A DNA stretch of 64,000 nucleotides, from contig CATNNA010000004.1 in NCBI GenBank assembly GCA_950106755.1, positions 62,001-126,000 of the forward strand, written 5' to 3'. Position 1 is the first letter of the stretch, and every line of letters starts with the position of its first letter. The notes under the pieces were generated by a model that was given only the letters and a program-made list of their open reading frames with translations, was not told the origin of the DNA and searched no databases. Of this stretch, positions 10,791 to 22,428 are shown piece by piece. The DNA comes from Climacium dendroides. Taxonomy: Eukaryota; Streptophyta; Bryopsida; Hypnales; Climaciaceae. A program made the translations under genes and the position numbers.

Positions 10791-11682
10791 TCAACCACAT
10801 TGGGAATTTGCAGCAAAGGTGTCTCTCCAAGCAGGTCGACGACCTGAGCTTGCAAAGATAGAACACCAAACTAAATCGATGGCAGTGTGGATTCTGCACG
10901 ATGGAGTCATACGCTTCGTTGCAGTCCACACAGTTCGAAACGAAGGCTATGCATTGTGGTGGAATGGTGGTACTTTGCGTGAAATGTTGAGAATGGATAA
11001 CAATTATCCAAACAATATCGCCATTTGCATTATATATGACCCCAAAATTAGCGATGAAGAGGTCATTTGTGCTCATCGTCTGAAGCAATAGAGAGCAAAG
11101 CGTACGGAGCTTGCTTGGGCACTACTGCATATTATGAATGGGATACATAGTGTTGGACATCTCTACAACGACATTTCTCTAGACAACATCATGTTTCATT
11201 TTCAGAATGACGAGTCGCAGGTTTTCATCGGAGTTTGTAATTGGGAGATGACCACGGCTAGTACGGAACCCATGAAGTCGTTGTATACATTCACATCGAC
11301 AAGTGATCGGGATGAAGCTTTGAGGAGGAGGTGGTGGATCGATCCAAAGATTACATATGTACATCGAAGAGATGCGGATGTCGAGAACATACCCGTACTT
11401 ACCATTAAGTCCAAAGAATTTGTTGTTAGTCAAGTAGCTTAGAGGGTCAATAGTACATGTATGTTGGAGACATACTATGGTTTGCAAGGTCGTGGAAGCA
11501 AAAAATATGTGCCGTACTTGCATCATGAGTTAGCACAAGTCTTTCAAGTGTATTTGGGGAGACTTTGCGAAGATGGACCCGATGGCCATAGTAGTTTGGT
11601 GCAAGTGATTTCGCGATTTACTTCTTCATTTCATTGGCCTATATCGGATGAATACTTCCGCTACTATGGATCTCTAGTTTAA
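10791..11682 (+). pseudogene. Protein-kinase-like sequence, 5' end displaced by LTR A, decayed
   Basis: Frames separated by in-frame stops (11,089 and 11,440) read as one protein: a region with HWEFAAKVSL and KSMAVWILHDGVIRF, then a helix (ELAWALLHIMNGIH), then LYNDISLDNIMFHF at 11,161-11,202 followed by VFIGVCNWE at about 11,224. This is the layout of a kinase catalytic loop (HxDxxxxN) and activation segment. The loop keeps D and N. The expected Asp of the DFG/DWG motif is Asn here, so it is catalytically dead even apart from the stops. A WW-x-DP segment resembling an APE region follows. Similar kinase-like proteins are, to my recollection, numerous in bryophyte and lycophyte genomes. The N-terminal part before 10,791 is absent because LTR A lies there. 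Confidence 0.55.
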
Positions 11683-12249
11683 GTCTTTAATGATATTAAT
11701 ATATCATATATAACTAATTAACTATAGGTGTTTATAGTATGCACTATTCATAGAGGCAAAGACATATAGTGATGTACATGTAGATTACATGGTAGCATAG
11801 TATATATGGATGATATACCTCAATTTTATCACCAATGACTGGATTCATTGTGAATGGAGTTTTACAGCAAGGTGCATCTCAGCATTTGTATTCAGTGAGC
11901 ATGTTTTAATTCACAATGATTTTAGAGAACTTGGATGTCCTTACGCCATTTGTCATCGTATGTTTGGATGGAAATCTCAAAATTATTATATGAAATAATT
12001 TGCAATTCATTCAATTTTTAATGAATGGATGATGATTGATTGATTATTGGGTTGACAAGTCCTTCTCTTCATTTGTGTGGTATAGTAAATTTGGGTGAAG
12101 ATGTTCATTATAATAATGTCAATGACAATATTAAAAATGTTAAATGTTTACTAAACTCTATATCTCTATGTCTCTATGATTCATATGACGATCGAGAGCG
12201 ACTAAAGGACCAAAGGAAACATCATGTATGTGATTATCTTATTGTGAAT
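11683..12249. other. No gene seen
   Basis: AT-rich sequence after the kinase-like relic. The short open frames have no recognisable domain. Confidence 0.5.
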
Positions 12250-12520
12250 TCAAGGTTAATTTCTACAGGACCATTGTCCCTTCAAGGGACAAATGTGTTA
12301 TTAAATAGGTACCTACAACCTGAAATTTTGTCGTGATTTTTTGAAACTTTTTTTCAAGATAGAAAAATTGATAAGCTATATGGGATAAAGGGGACATAAT
12401 TTTTTCCACAATCAATGACCGGGAACAGAAGTTATGACCTAAATCGCTCAAAACAAGGGACGGGGCCACGGAGGGTAGTGTAGGCACTACGTAGTAGCCT
12501 AGTAGGCCAATAAACATAGT
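12250..12520 (+). repeat. Single-arm copy of the 37-39 kb foldback repeat
   Basis: The stretch shares, in order, the phrases ggtacctac, gattttttgaaact, gatagaaaa.ttgat, aatcaatgaccgg.aacagaagttatg and gctcaaaa.aaggga with 38,455-38,640, the right arm of the large foldback. The opposite arm is not seen next to it. The interior phrase tgtcccttcaagggaca is itself a small palindrome. Confidence 0.6.
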
Positions 12521-13010
12521 AGGTAGGAAAAAAGTTTTATGAAAATGATTTGGTCACACCATTTTGTCTCAAAAAACGAGCGTAAATTTGCAATTTTGTA
12601 TAGATGCACGCAACTTTCATGGTTTTAATTACACATTGCCATCCAAATGACCAAAGTACATAACTTCCAATGTTCAAATACATTACATCACATCATTCCT
12701 TCATTCACATGCTCAACATTTGCAACAAACAACCACTCATATCGGAGTGATAGTATGGAACTCTACTTACTCTACAAAGTAAAAAGCAAATAATTTTACA
12801 ATATTATAAAATAGCCTAATAGCTTGTACCACTTCCACTTTTTGGGCTAGAACAACTTTTTTATACATCTCACTTATTTGAATATACCTCTTGTTATTAC
12901 ATTGTATCCAAATGGCAAATGACAATGCATTATACGTAAAACCACATTACAATACAAAGCCCATAACTACATAATGGCGCCCAATATTTTTCTACAAAAC
13001 AACACTATAC
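12521..13010. other. No gene seen
   Basis: AT-rich sequence. I recognise no feature in it. Confidence 0.5.
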
Positions 13011-13014
13011 TTCA

Positions 13015-13990
13015 TTCAGAATCAGAACTACTATCATGATTCTGACTTTGAGGCATAGAACCGGAGCCACCATATGGCCCATATCCGCTTGATTGTCCTC
13101 CTTGTCTATAATTTCCGTTATAAGGACCTCCAAAAGTTGGAGGCGGAACTGAAGCACATTCATGTGACCCTCCAATCCCTCCATGATTTGAACCAGTGTA
13201 GTAGGAACTTCCATGAGGCCCATACAAATCATGTCCTCTTGTTCTCGGATAATATCGCGAGTCATGTACATGCCGTTCACGACAAGGTGAAGTGTGATAT
13301 CCACGAGGTCGACCTTGATCCTCAACACTCCTCTTCAATGCTTCTCGCATTTAATTCTCATACTCTATGTCTTTGCGTTCCTCTTGGTGTTCATGCCTCT
13401 TCGGAGGTGGAGGTGGCAAGTGTTTAGGTGGTTCTGTATCATCATCAACATCACTGTCCTCTACATCCCGCATAGGCCAAGTTGGGCATCCGAATTGACC
13501 TCGATTCGACCAAGCTGGCATGCAATCACTTTCACCACGCCAATTGGTGAACACCACAACTAAATGATAGGTCATTTTCGTCGCTTTATTCATCCCTATA
13601 ACCGTACGCCAATCAACGTCTTTCTAGAATACAATCTTTGCCCAAATCATTGCCATGGTAGAATAGTTCATGATGGTGGGCTTTAAAGGACCTAGATTTG
13701 AAGCAACCCAAATCTCTTTGTATCTCTCTACGAAGTGTCTACTCGTACATGTCTTCATAGGGCCTTCCTACCGTCTCACTTGTTTCTCCAAACTATCATT
13801 CGCTGGCCAAAGTTTGGCTAAATGTGATATGGTCACGTATTTCTTGCACATTGTACAAGTCTACACTTTCTCGGACTTGTACTTCCATCCCTCTTTTGTT
13901 ACATTGAATTCATCAAAGTAAACCTCCCAATCCAGCTCTTAAGGTTTTCCTTCGTACTTTTTTTCGAAGAATTGGGAAGAAAGGGAATTC
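13015..13990 (-). pseudogene. Unidentified decayed gene with Gly/Tyr-rich C-terminus
   Basis: Reading the minus strand from about 13,980 gives one frame broken only by in-frame stops. It contains FEKKYEGKP, then LDWEVYFDEFNVTKEGWKY, then a CTMCKKYVTISHLAKLWP segment whose C-x2-C-x7-H looks like a zinc-binding patch. The frame continues through WRTVIGMNKATKMTYHLVV to an acidic DVEDSDVDDDTEPP stretch, a PPPPPPK run and a Gly/Tyr/Ser-rich tail ending at 13,015. At least five stops interrupt it. I do not recognise the family. The zinc-like patch and low-complexity tail would suit a transposon protein or a nucleic-acid-binding host protein. Confidence 0.4.
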
Positions 13991-14642
13991 CTTTCCGAGG
14001 CATAGTACCCTTTTCTATTTATTACCTGAAAGTTAAACAATTACTTTGTAGCGGTTTTAGATTATAATAATGAATGAATGCAACTTATTCATTCACAATT
14101 GTTCACATACCAAGTCGGAAGGGGCGCGCAGAGACCAATTGCTGCTGAATCACCCACTCCACAAGGGAAACAATTGTGCGGACTGAGCCGTCCGCTGCAC
14201 TCTTTATACCGACCGTTGGGGCGGACATCGCTGTCGGCCTAAGGGTCGGACGACAAGATCAAATAGACACCGCGAGTCCACACTTTCCATTGCACGGTCG
14301 AGAACAATCGGACGGACGCACTGACCGCCTTGCCGATGGACCGTCCATCAGGCGGACGAGTGGATGGGCAGACGGCCAGACTTTGACTGCCCTGACCGAT
14401 CGGCCGTCGGCCCGGCCGACGGTTTCCGACCGCTTGGTCGGCGCACCGTCCGCTGAGCGGACGGGTAGACGAACTTGGATTCTTCAAACTCAATTATTTG
14501 TGACTAAAGAATCCAAAGAAGTGAAGTGGCAGACTGTCAGTTTCTTACTAATTTACTATCTTCAGGTGAGGACATCAGCACTTTAAAAATTGAAGGCAGG
14601 AATTCTGCCCCTTCAATTTGAAACTCTAAAAACAACTCCATA

Positions 14643-14671
14643 TCCTAAACCCTAAACCCTATACCCTAAAA
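14643..14671. repeat. Short interstitial telomere-like repeat
   Basis: About four imperfect copies of CCCTAAA (plant-type telomere unit) in a row. This is too short to mark a chromosome fusion. Such patches are common in plant promoters and at repaired breaks. Confidence 0.6.
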
Positions 14672-15319
14672 ACCATAAATCCTACCCGTAATTGTGAACT
14701 CTACTCCCTTTAAGATTTTTGATATTTCTCTTCATCAGATATGTTTGTAATTGAATCATTCTTACATCTTAAGAGTATTTTGTGTATAAACTATAAAAAT
14801 ATATAGAGGGAGAAAGAAAGAATTTTCATGGTGATATTAAAAAATATATAATTGAAGAAAAGTGAAGTCTTCAGTCATTTTCTATAATCATAAAATTATG
14901 ATTCTTTGTGAAATGTAAACTTTTGCATGTCACATACGGGAAATAATTTGAAATACTACAGTGACAATATTGAACAAATAAGTCATAACTCATAAGTCAA
15001 TTACAAATGTAAGGCATTAGGAATTTAATGTTGTTTTCATTAATCTAATAATCTATAATGATTGTTATATTCTCTAGGAAACACAAGAAATTTGTTCAAC
15101 TTCATGAATTCTTCAATTTATGGATTTGAAGTCTTGAAAATTAGAAAGTTAAAATGAGTGAAGGTTGTTTCAAGCTCACTTATACAATGTAAACCTTCCT
15201 TAGAAATTTGTTTTTTATGATATTGGATTATGAATTCAACAAGTTCAATTCAAAAGTCTCTATTTTCATTTAAATTGATTGAAATCAATGTACTTTAAAG
15301 TCAATATTCCAATGTGAAT

Positions 15320-15850
15320 TTTAAAGTGGGGATCATACTGTCATTGCAATTGAATTTGACTTCCATTTTTCCAAATTGAAATTGCCTTTCAAACTGAAAT
15401 TGAACATGACATGCAAATGGAATTTGAAATGGAATGTGCATTCAAATTGAAATGGAATGTAGGAGAGAAATAGTAACAAATTTGAATTTGAATGCAACTC
15501 AACTACTCAAGTAATTCAAATTACATTTGAATTTTTGATTTTAATACCTTCTAATGTAGAACAGTAGAACTTCAATTGATTTTCCAAACACATTCATTTG
15601 GAATTGTATTTAAAACAATGTACTAGCGTATTGCTATTAGAAATTCAATTCCAATTTTGTTAGAATTTTAATTTGATCATTTGAGCCTTCCAACCTTTCT
15701 TAGAAATGTATTGTAGTACACATGAAAGCCATATTGAATTCTAATTTTTGACAAATTTTTTAATGTAAAGTACAAATCAGTAATTCAATTTTCAATATAG
15801 ATTTTTAGATTCAGGTATGATCCCCAATGAAACTATATTTTACTTCAATT
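15320..15850. repeat. Degenerate foldback rich in TTGAATTT-type words
   Basis: Tggggatcatact at about 15,327 is mirrored by ggtatgatcccc at about 15,816. The sequence between them is a mosaic of aattgaaatt and attcaatt words in both orientations, so the block can fold on itself around 15,570. No coding capacity is visible. It lies in the interior of the 14.2-17.2 kb element. Confidence 0.45.
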
Positions 15851-16737
15851 TTCAATCTAATTGAATATGTAGTTGCCAATTATGTCAAATGCAAATACAA
15901 TGTTTAATCCAAATTGAAAATGAATCTAAATCCTAATTGACTTCAATTTCACATTCACTTGGAATTCAATTTTCAAAAATTTCAATGAATTTAGTTCACC
16001 TTCAAATCGATGCTTATGGAAATCAATGAAATTTGGATTAAATATTTTGCTTTACAATTTGGTGGGAGGTTTCAAATTACAAAGAATACAAATGTAGGGA
16101 TACCACATAGAGCTTTCAACTTTGCTATATGAAACCTTGCTTTCATTTAAAACCATTTTCATTTATAGTTTGACCATATAAACATATGCACTGTAATTCT
16201 CTAAAGAATGCAACATGGTGACATAGTGACCCTGGGCCGTGCAACACTATAGCCCTGAAATCAAAAAATATTTAAGTAATTCACTCTTGCAAATCATTTC
16301 ACAATTTCATGTCAACACTTCTTTTGGAGTTACTTCAACTGTAAGTTGCTAAATCAAAATATTTTAGATTTTTACTGCAAACTAAGTACAAACAAGTACT
16401 TACAACCTAGTGAGGCTTTGGATTTTCTAGTAGTAGGTTTCATTCAAGATTCGTTAGCAAGGGCTTCAACTTTGTTATTGTTCATTCCCAAATTTTGTAT
16501 AATTTGTACAATATGTAAAACCAAAATTCCCCCTTCCCAAAATGTCATGGTCATATGGTATTGACGTTCCTTGAAGGCTGGAAGGGATGATTTTTGACTT
16601 CCGGTCGGAGATTTCTGAATCACAATAGTGTTACGAAAATCTTTGAACGGAATTTAACTTCCACCTCTTCCAACCTTATAGGAACATCTACTTAAGCAAG
16701 AGGACCAACTCCTTCATCCAATCATTCTTCCCCCCCC

Positions 16738-16810
16738 CCCAAATCATGATCGTAAGTGATTGAACCTCGGACCTCAAGACCAGAACCACAGTCTTCTAAG
16801 TATCATTATG
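16738..16810 (-). other. Possible tRNA-derived (SINE-like) fragment
   Basis: On the minus strand the sequence contains gaggtccgaggttcaatc, close to the pol III B box GGTTCGAATCC. Its other side is a run of at least ten C (G on the minus strand). A convincing A box at the right distance is not visible. It could equally be a chance match within a larger repeat. Confidence 0.25.
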
Positions 16811-16928
16811 GAAAATTATCATAGTAAAAAGCTTCAGAAGTCCCACTTTCCCGAATGGTAGATGAGCTCTTAATCATTCATGTCACCTTTATGTGGTCGA
16901 CCCATCCGCAGCCTCCCCAGTGGTCAGA

Positions 16929-17100
16929 CAGTCTGTTGCGGACCTGCGGTCAGCCCATCCGCGCGGTCGGATAGTCTGGTGCAGACCCGCGGTCAACCCC
17001 TCTGCGCGGTCGCCCAGTCCATTGTGGACCTGTGGTCAGCCCATCCACGTGGTCGGACAATCCGATGCGGACCTGCGGTCGGCGCCGTCTGCTGCGGTCG
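16929..17100 (+). repeat. 43-bp GC-rich tandem repeat, about four copies
   Basis: Units beginning cagtctgttgcgg, tagtctggtgcag, cagtccattgtgg and caatccgatgcgg follow each other at 43-bp spacing. Each contains a GACCTGCGGTCAGCCC-like core. The array lies in the right GC-rich block of the putative element and probably represents its subterminal repeats. Confidence 0.75.
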
Positions 17101-17779
17101 ACCCATCCACGGCCTCCTATGCAGTCGGAGAATCCACTACCCAAGGTTGCGGCCAGCCGGCAACAAAGAACCACGATTTCTGTAATTTTGTATTTATAGA
17201 TTTTAGTTCTGATGCAAGCTTTTTGTCTGAGGTTCATTATTTCTAAGTTCTAACGCTTCCCAAGAACTTATCTGATTTATTTGTTTTGTACATGGAGAAC
17301 TCATAACCAAAATACACACAGTAAAGACTTCTTCAATTTCCTATTCAACCATCCAACCAAAAACAATGAATATAAAAGGTTTATTACATTTTTCAAAATA
17401 AACACACAGATTCCTATTATAGAGCAATGCATGTCAAATGCCAAACTTCATTTCTCCTGAGTTCATGAACTCTTCCAAATTCAAATCATAAAGATTTGAA
17501 CAATTGTCCATGTAATGTATTCTAATCTAACCCGTTCTAAGAATATAAGATTCAATTCCTAGGGGTGATAATCACTATCTCCTTTTACCTCTGCCCCACT
17601 ACTATAGTCTCTTGATATCTATCCGTCGTCTTCATCGTTGAAAGTGTTGTTTTCATCATCTGATGAAGATAATTGAATTTTTTTTTTTTTTTCTCTGATT
17701 TCCCTAGATGTAGAAGCTTTCTTCTCCTTGCTTGCGTTTGGATCATACTTCCTCTGTAACAAGTTATTACCAAGTATGC

Positions 17780-20700
17780 GTTCTCAAAGACCAAAGGCCG
17801 ATCCTCCTTTCCTTGTAGGAAGAACTGGAAGGGAAAGTCGTGTATCCAAGGGGGGTGTTCCTCCATGTACTCTCTTCCTTGGGGAGATAGCAAACGACTC
17901 CATCACTCGTTTCTTCTTAGGTTTAGTGAATTCTTCTACCATTGCTTCTTCTGCCTCCGTTGGCAAGCGTCCGCTGTTATTTCACTCAGAGATTGTAGTT
18001 TCATGTCTATTTGTCTTTCAAAACATTGTGGTGGGCGACCTGCTATGCTCTTCAACATTGATTCCAATGTCTCATCTTCCCCATCAGTAGTACACCCTAA
18101 ACTAGTGAATTTCCGCTTCACAGTTTCTTCTTGAATGTTAGAAGTTCCCTCGATGCTCTCGTTAGCCAATTTTTCTCCAAATTCCAAGCTTGTTTTGTCC
18201 ACATTCATTTTCTCCCAAGCATGTAGTTTGTCATTTTCTCCAGGTTGGCCTAATGGTATGGATGGAGACCTGTCGCGTTCAATCACTTCATTTCCTTGTA
18301 AAGTTTGGCCACTAGAAACTGTTATTCCATTTTGAACTGCCTTTTCCACATTTGTGTCCTCCTTGTTTGCCAAAACGTTATGGCTGTTTAAAAGTCGGCT
18401 CCCATCCACAAATTTCGCTATAAAAGGTAGACCTTTGTCTTCTAAAAATTCATACTCATCTCGGTCATTTGGGCCCAAGTCAATGATGTCATCATCATAC
18501 TCATTTCGTCTATGTGACGGTCTACTACAAAAAGCGTGCGTGTCTTCATTCATATCCTCTTCTTCATTGGATTTGAGGTTGTCATCACTTGTGTCTGGTT
18601 CCAATTCGGATTTCCCTCCGTGGTCACTAACCTCCTCATTTCCATGCCGTGGAACATGTTGTTCCTCGACATCATGATCACTGCTTTCATCATCCTCGAT
18701 AGGCCCCTCGAATTCCTCTGACTCTGCATTCTCGCGGTACCACATCTTCTCATTGTTCTCCTTTGAGGCAGTGAGGACTCTAGAATTGGTATACACATAC
18801 ACCAAATCCATGGCTCTCTTTGTTTTCAACTTGTTTCAAGATTTATTATGAACAAAAGAATAGCTACTCCAATTTTGCTCGCATGAAGAGGAAGAGACCA
18901 ATTGCCCTAAAATTCTCCTTTGCAATCGGAGCAATGAGCTTCCCACAAACACCTTCAAAATTCCACCAAGCATGTGCCAATAATTTGGACTCGCTTGGAT
19001 CCAATATATTGTGGAAAGGCAATTCTTTATGTCGGAAAGCCATGAATTCTTTCATGACGTCAGTATACTCTCCACGTTTACAAATTCGCATGAGGACACG
19101 CTTGCATGCGTCAATCGCCTCACCATCGTCTGCTAGTTCTTTGTCGTGAAGCAAGTAAGGGTTCAGAAGAGCTCCTACATATTGAATATCGGTCTCTACC
19201 ATTTTCCATCGCTCTTGAAATGCCGCCCTCAATGGTTTTGCAAGCTCTGAACTTAGTTTAAAAGACGAATTCTCCAAATCCGCTACGTGCTTCCGTATTT
19301 TCCTCATGATATGCAAAACCTTGCCTGTGCATGGTGTCTTTGGATCTAAATCACGCAGGCCATGTACCACAGGGCCCAGCAACTAAACAAAATTGGTGCA
19401 ACGCTTCCAAAAGTGGTCATCGTTAATTATCTTTGTCGCATTTGTAGACTCTTTGCTACTGTTCTTCTTCTTTTTCAATGTCTTTGCATATTTTCGCCAA
19501 CAAGGGTCTGTTACACATTGTTTTAAAGCACCCTTTACCTTCAACAAATGGTGAAGCGCTATGTAATTGGAGGCAAATCTTGTTTCTCCTAGCATCAACA
19601 AGTTGTAATTTTTTTCGTAACTCCGAAATATTGCAAGTGGCATGTATCGCTTTCTAAAGAACTTAAGAACTGCACGAGCGTCTGTTACTACCGCCTCCAC
19701 CCATGCTTCCGTTCAACAATCTTTGAGCAACAAATTTAAAGTGTGAACCACACAACCTTGGAAAAAAATGTGAGGATATTTGTCAGTTATAATCTCACAT
19801 GCTCTGGGATTCACAAGAGCATTGTCCGTTGTTATTTGCACCACATTCTAAGGCCCCACCTTCTGTATGAATTCATCCAAAATAGAAACCAAATACTCCG
19901 CGTTCTTTTCATATCCCCTTGTGTCCACTGATCCCAGAAATTGCTCCCCTGCGGAAGATACGAGCATGACATTTACCAATGGGCGATTTGTAACTGTGGA
20001 CCATCCATCAATAGACAATGTTGCACCAAACTTTCAGATACTATCCTCAGTCCTCTTATGCAACTTCACCTCAAAATCTGCCTTTGCTTTGTCTAGCAAT
20101 TTAGTTCGTAGAGCTTGGTACGATGGAGGACTATATGGCCTTTTGAAGTCAGCTGTTCTCTTCACGGCTTCTTTGAATGCTACAATCCGAGCTACCACAA
20201 ACGGTATGTTTGCCGAATAGAAGACATTAGCCCACAATGTATTAAACTTGCGTCTTTCGGCTTCTTCAAGTCCATTTGCTAGCCGACTTTGTTTTTGAGG
20301 CCTAGTTACGAAAGAAGGTGTAGGTCGTTGGTTACTTGATGTTTGGGCACTATGAATCACCCTTGAAGTCGACAGAGCTGCTTGTTCCGGTGATGTGCTT
20401 GAGTCTTTTTGTATTGAACATAGCGACTCCCTTCCATTTGAGGTATTGCTTGCAACCATCAGTATGGTCCGACCATCTATATTTTCAATGATTGATCGTA
20501 ATGGAAACATCCCATCACAACGAAGGAAAAGAGACTTGACATTCGATGTCAGTTGTGGACATAGGCTTATTCCTAAGTTGCGCTTGCTGTTTTTGCCTTC
20601 CTATCCCAAGTGGCTCAACATGCGACATTTCCAATTTACGAACTCCAACCCACATGCCTTACACTTCACTTTGCCAGGAGATGGAATGGTATACCAAAGA
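17780..20700 (-). pseudogene. hAT-superfamily transposase (BED finger, DUF659, dimerisation domain), degenerate
   Basis: The gene reads right to left. Near 20,690-20,620 a BED-type zinc finger (KVKCKACGLEF ... SHLG) is followed by a Ser/Thr-rich linker. A hAT core (LEEAERRKFNTLWANVFYS at about 20,250, then LSIDGWSTVTNRPLVNVML at about 20,010 and [13 protein letters not shown] at about 19,830) has the DUF659 layout with its acidic residues. Next comes [12 protein letters not shown] (about 19,730), the ETRFAS segment (about 19,580) and the C-terminal dimerisation motif SSCEQNWSSYSFVHN (about 18,860) and KRAMDLVYVYTN (about 18,810). A long acidic tail with a basic KKKRV patch extends to about 17,785. 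In-frame stops lie near 20,605, 20,032, 19,850, 19,712 and 19,382, and a frameshift falls near 18,890. The N-terminus is cut at 20,701 by the Ty3/gypsy LTR. Confidence 0.75.
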
Positions 20701-21990
20701 TGTCACGCCCCTATCTACTTGGGGTGCCCAATGAACCTTAGTGCGCAAGGGGGACCTTGGGGGTGACTTCCCAAGCCTTGCAATAGACTAGGTAGGGAGA
20801 ATGGAGAGACTCCCGATCAAACAAGGCGCAATGGCGACCTGATTTTGAAGTGGACATGAGAGTGTCATACATTCTTGGAAAGCTCTTGACAATACGCTTC
20901 TAACGGCGCAAAGAACGCGCAATTTAAAGTTGTGAGCTAAACGTTATGGCCGCTCAAAGTTGATTGGGTCTCGATGGCGTCGGGACACTTGAGGGCTAGG
21001 TGTGAGGGGTTCCCAATGAATCCCACAAGAAAGTATGGCATGTGGCATATCATTGGAAAGCTATGAACACAAGGAACCTATAATGACAAGCATTATGAGG
21101 TTCTAAGACATGAGTAAAAAGTTATGGCCAAAAGAAGAGCCGTGGTGAAGGCGTGATGCCTCCCCCGGTGCATCCGAATCTTTAGAGGGCCATAACTTTG
21201 CGAGAACGTATCCAAATGGGACGATTGAGAAATCCATCGGCATCTACTCGTTGCGTAGATGTCTCAAATGGGCTTGCATGTTGGAATTGGAGCTTTGAGC
21301 GCAAAGTTACGTTGGTTGGAAGTTCGGGAGTCCAAACGGTGACGTAACTTGGCAATTTGGGTTGGAAGTGGGTGGTCTTCCACAACCCAAGGTTATTCGA
21401 GGACGTCCTTTGACCTAGGACGGGGGGTTTGCCAAATACCATAGAGAGTACTATAGGAGGGGTTGGTCTCCCTCCTCACTTCCTCTTGAAGCCTTGGTGA
21501 GTCCCAGTGACTCATGGTTGTTGTTGGTGACTTCACCACCACTTTAAGGTACCATAGGACACTTGTGTGTGTCCCGTGGCATCGATTGGGTGGAGTCCTG
21601 CTCCTTGCTAGGCCTCTTTGGATGTGTCTCGAGTTGAGAGCACCGGTTACCTCTAGTGCATAAGCAGCAAATGCAAAAAGGGCTAGCATGGAGTAGGATG
21701 ACACTCAAGGGCGGTTAGGACCATGGTGAGTAGTGCCACCATGGGTCCTTACGCATTAAGGTGGAAGTTCCGCCCCATGTTACTAAGTGACATGCCCGGT
21801 GTCACGATGGGAGTGTGTGCTAGTACTCCCGATGATTGGAACTTGGCAAATGAGTTGGAAATGGGAACTAAGACTATGTGTGCTTGGCATTTGCAGTGTT
21901 AGGTAGTTGGTGACCAAGTGACGCTGTAAGTGGATTGGGGTGAACCTAGGGAGCTATTGGAAGTTGGTAGGTGTCATTTAGGTCGCAACA
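20701..21990 (+). mobile_element. 5' LTR of the Ty3/gypsy element (1,290 bp)
   Basis: It starts TGTCACGCCCC, a very common plant Ty3/gypsy LTR start, exactly where the hAT coding sequence breaks off. It ends CGCAACA just before the primer binding site. The LTR contains the usual non-coding promoter region. Its partner 3' LTR is not in the window. Confidence 0.75.
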
Positions 21991-21998
21991 TTTAGTAT
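21991..21998 (+). other. Primer binding site, left half (interrupted by LTR B)
   Basis: The LTR end is followed by TTTAGTAT. Joined across LTR B to CAGAGC at 25,568, this reads TTTAGTATCAGAGC, which differs by one base from the tRNA-iMet complement TGGTATCAGAGC at the TGG. The duplicated target of the insertion is AGTAT here and AATAT at 25,563-25,567. Confidence 0.7.
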
Positions 21999-22428
21999 TG
22001 TGGAAATCCGGAATCCGGAAACAGATCAATAATACAAGAAGTAGGTGCGAAAAATAAAAAAAAATAAAAAAAATAATAGTTAGAGTGTGATTTTTGGACT
22101 AAATAGCTTGCATTAGAAAATAAGCGTTCCAGCACAGCCCTAAACTGGAACTTATCCGGATCCGGAATCTGGACTCATCCGGAACACAGGAACCTTTCGT
22201 ATAGGTCTCGTAGCTACGGAAGTAGGATACCGTTGATACAACGGACCTATAGCCGTTGTCCTTAAGACCGTAGAAAGACGGTTTAGTACTTAAGTTGTCT
22301 TCCTAGGGTTTCCTCTTCATTTTTTCTGTTCTGTGTTCCTGAGACTGTTTGTGTGAGTAGTTGAGAGAAAGAGTGGTGAGTTAGCGACTGAGGTAGAACT
22401 ACTTTTCCCTTGTTCTCACTTAGATCTT

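Larger units (their letters stand above)
14165..17165. mobile_element. Putative 3-kb element with GC-rich ends (GGTCGG/GCGGAC clusters)
   Basis: Two GC-rich blocks, 14,175-14,475 and 16,885-17,160, flank a very AT-rich interior of about 2.4 kb. Both blocks are built from GCGGAC, GGTCGG and GTCCGC words in either orientation. A similar block stands at 46,830-46,965. Such paired clusters around an AT-rich, non-coding body are typical of non-autonomous DNA transposons. I did not find clean terminal inverted repeats or a target duplication, so the ends are approximate and the classification is tentative. Confidence 0.4.

Noticed and set aside
14176..14586. ORF of 136 codons with Arg/Gly/Asp-rich composition
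   Set aside because: It is a translation of the GC-rich GGTCGG block, and the opposite strand is open as well. Best explained as subterminal repeat sequence.
14643..14671. True telomere or chromosome-fusion point
   Set aside because: Only about four imperfect CCCTAAA units; not enough to mean more than a short interstitial match.
16880..17246. Overlapping ORFs of 101 and 117 codons with Pro/Ala/Val repeats
   Set aside because: Translation of the 43-bp minisatellite in two frames; periodicity equals that of the DNA repeat.
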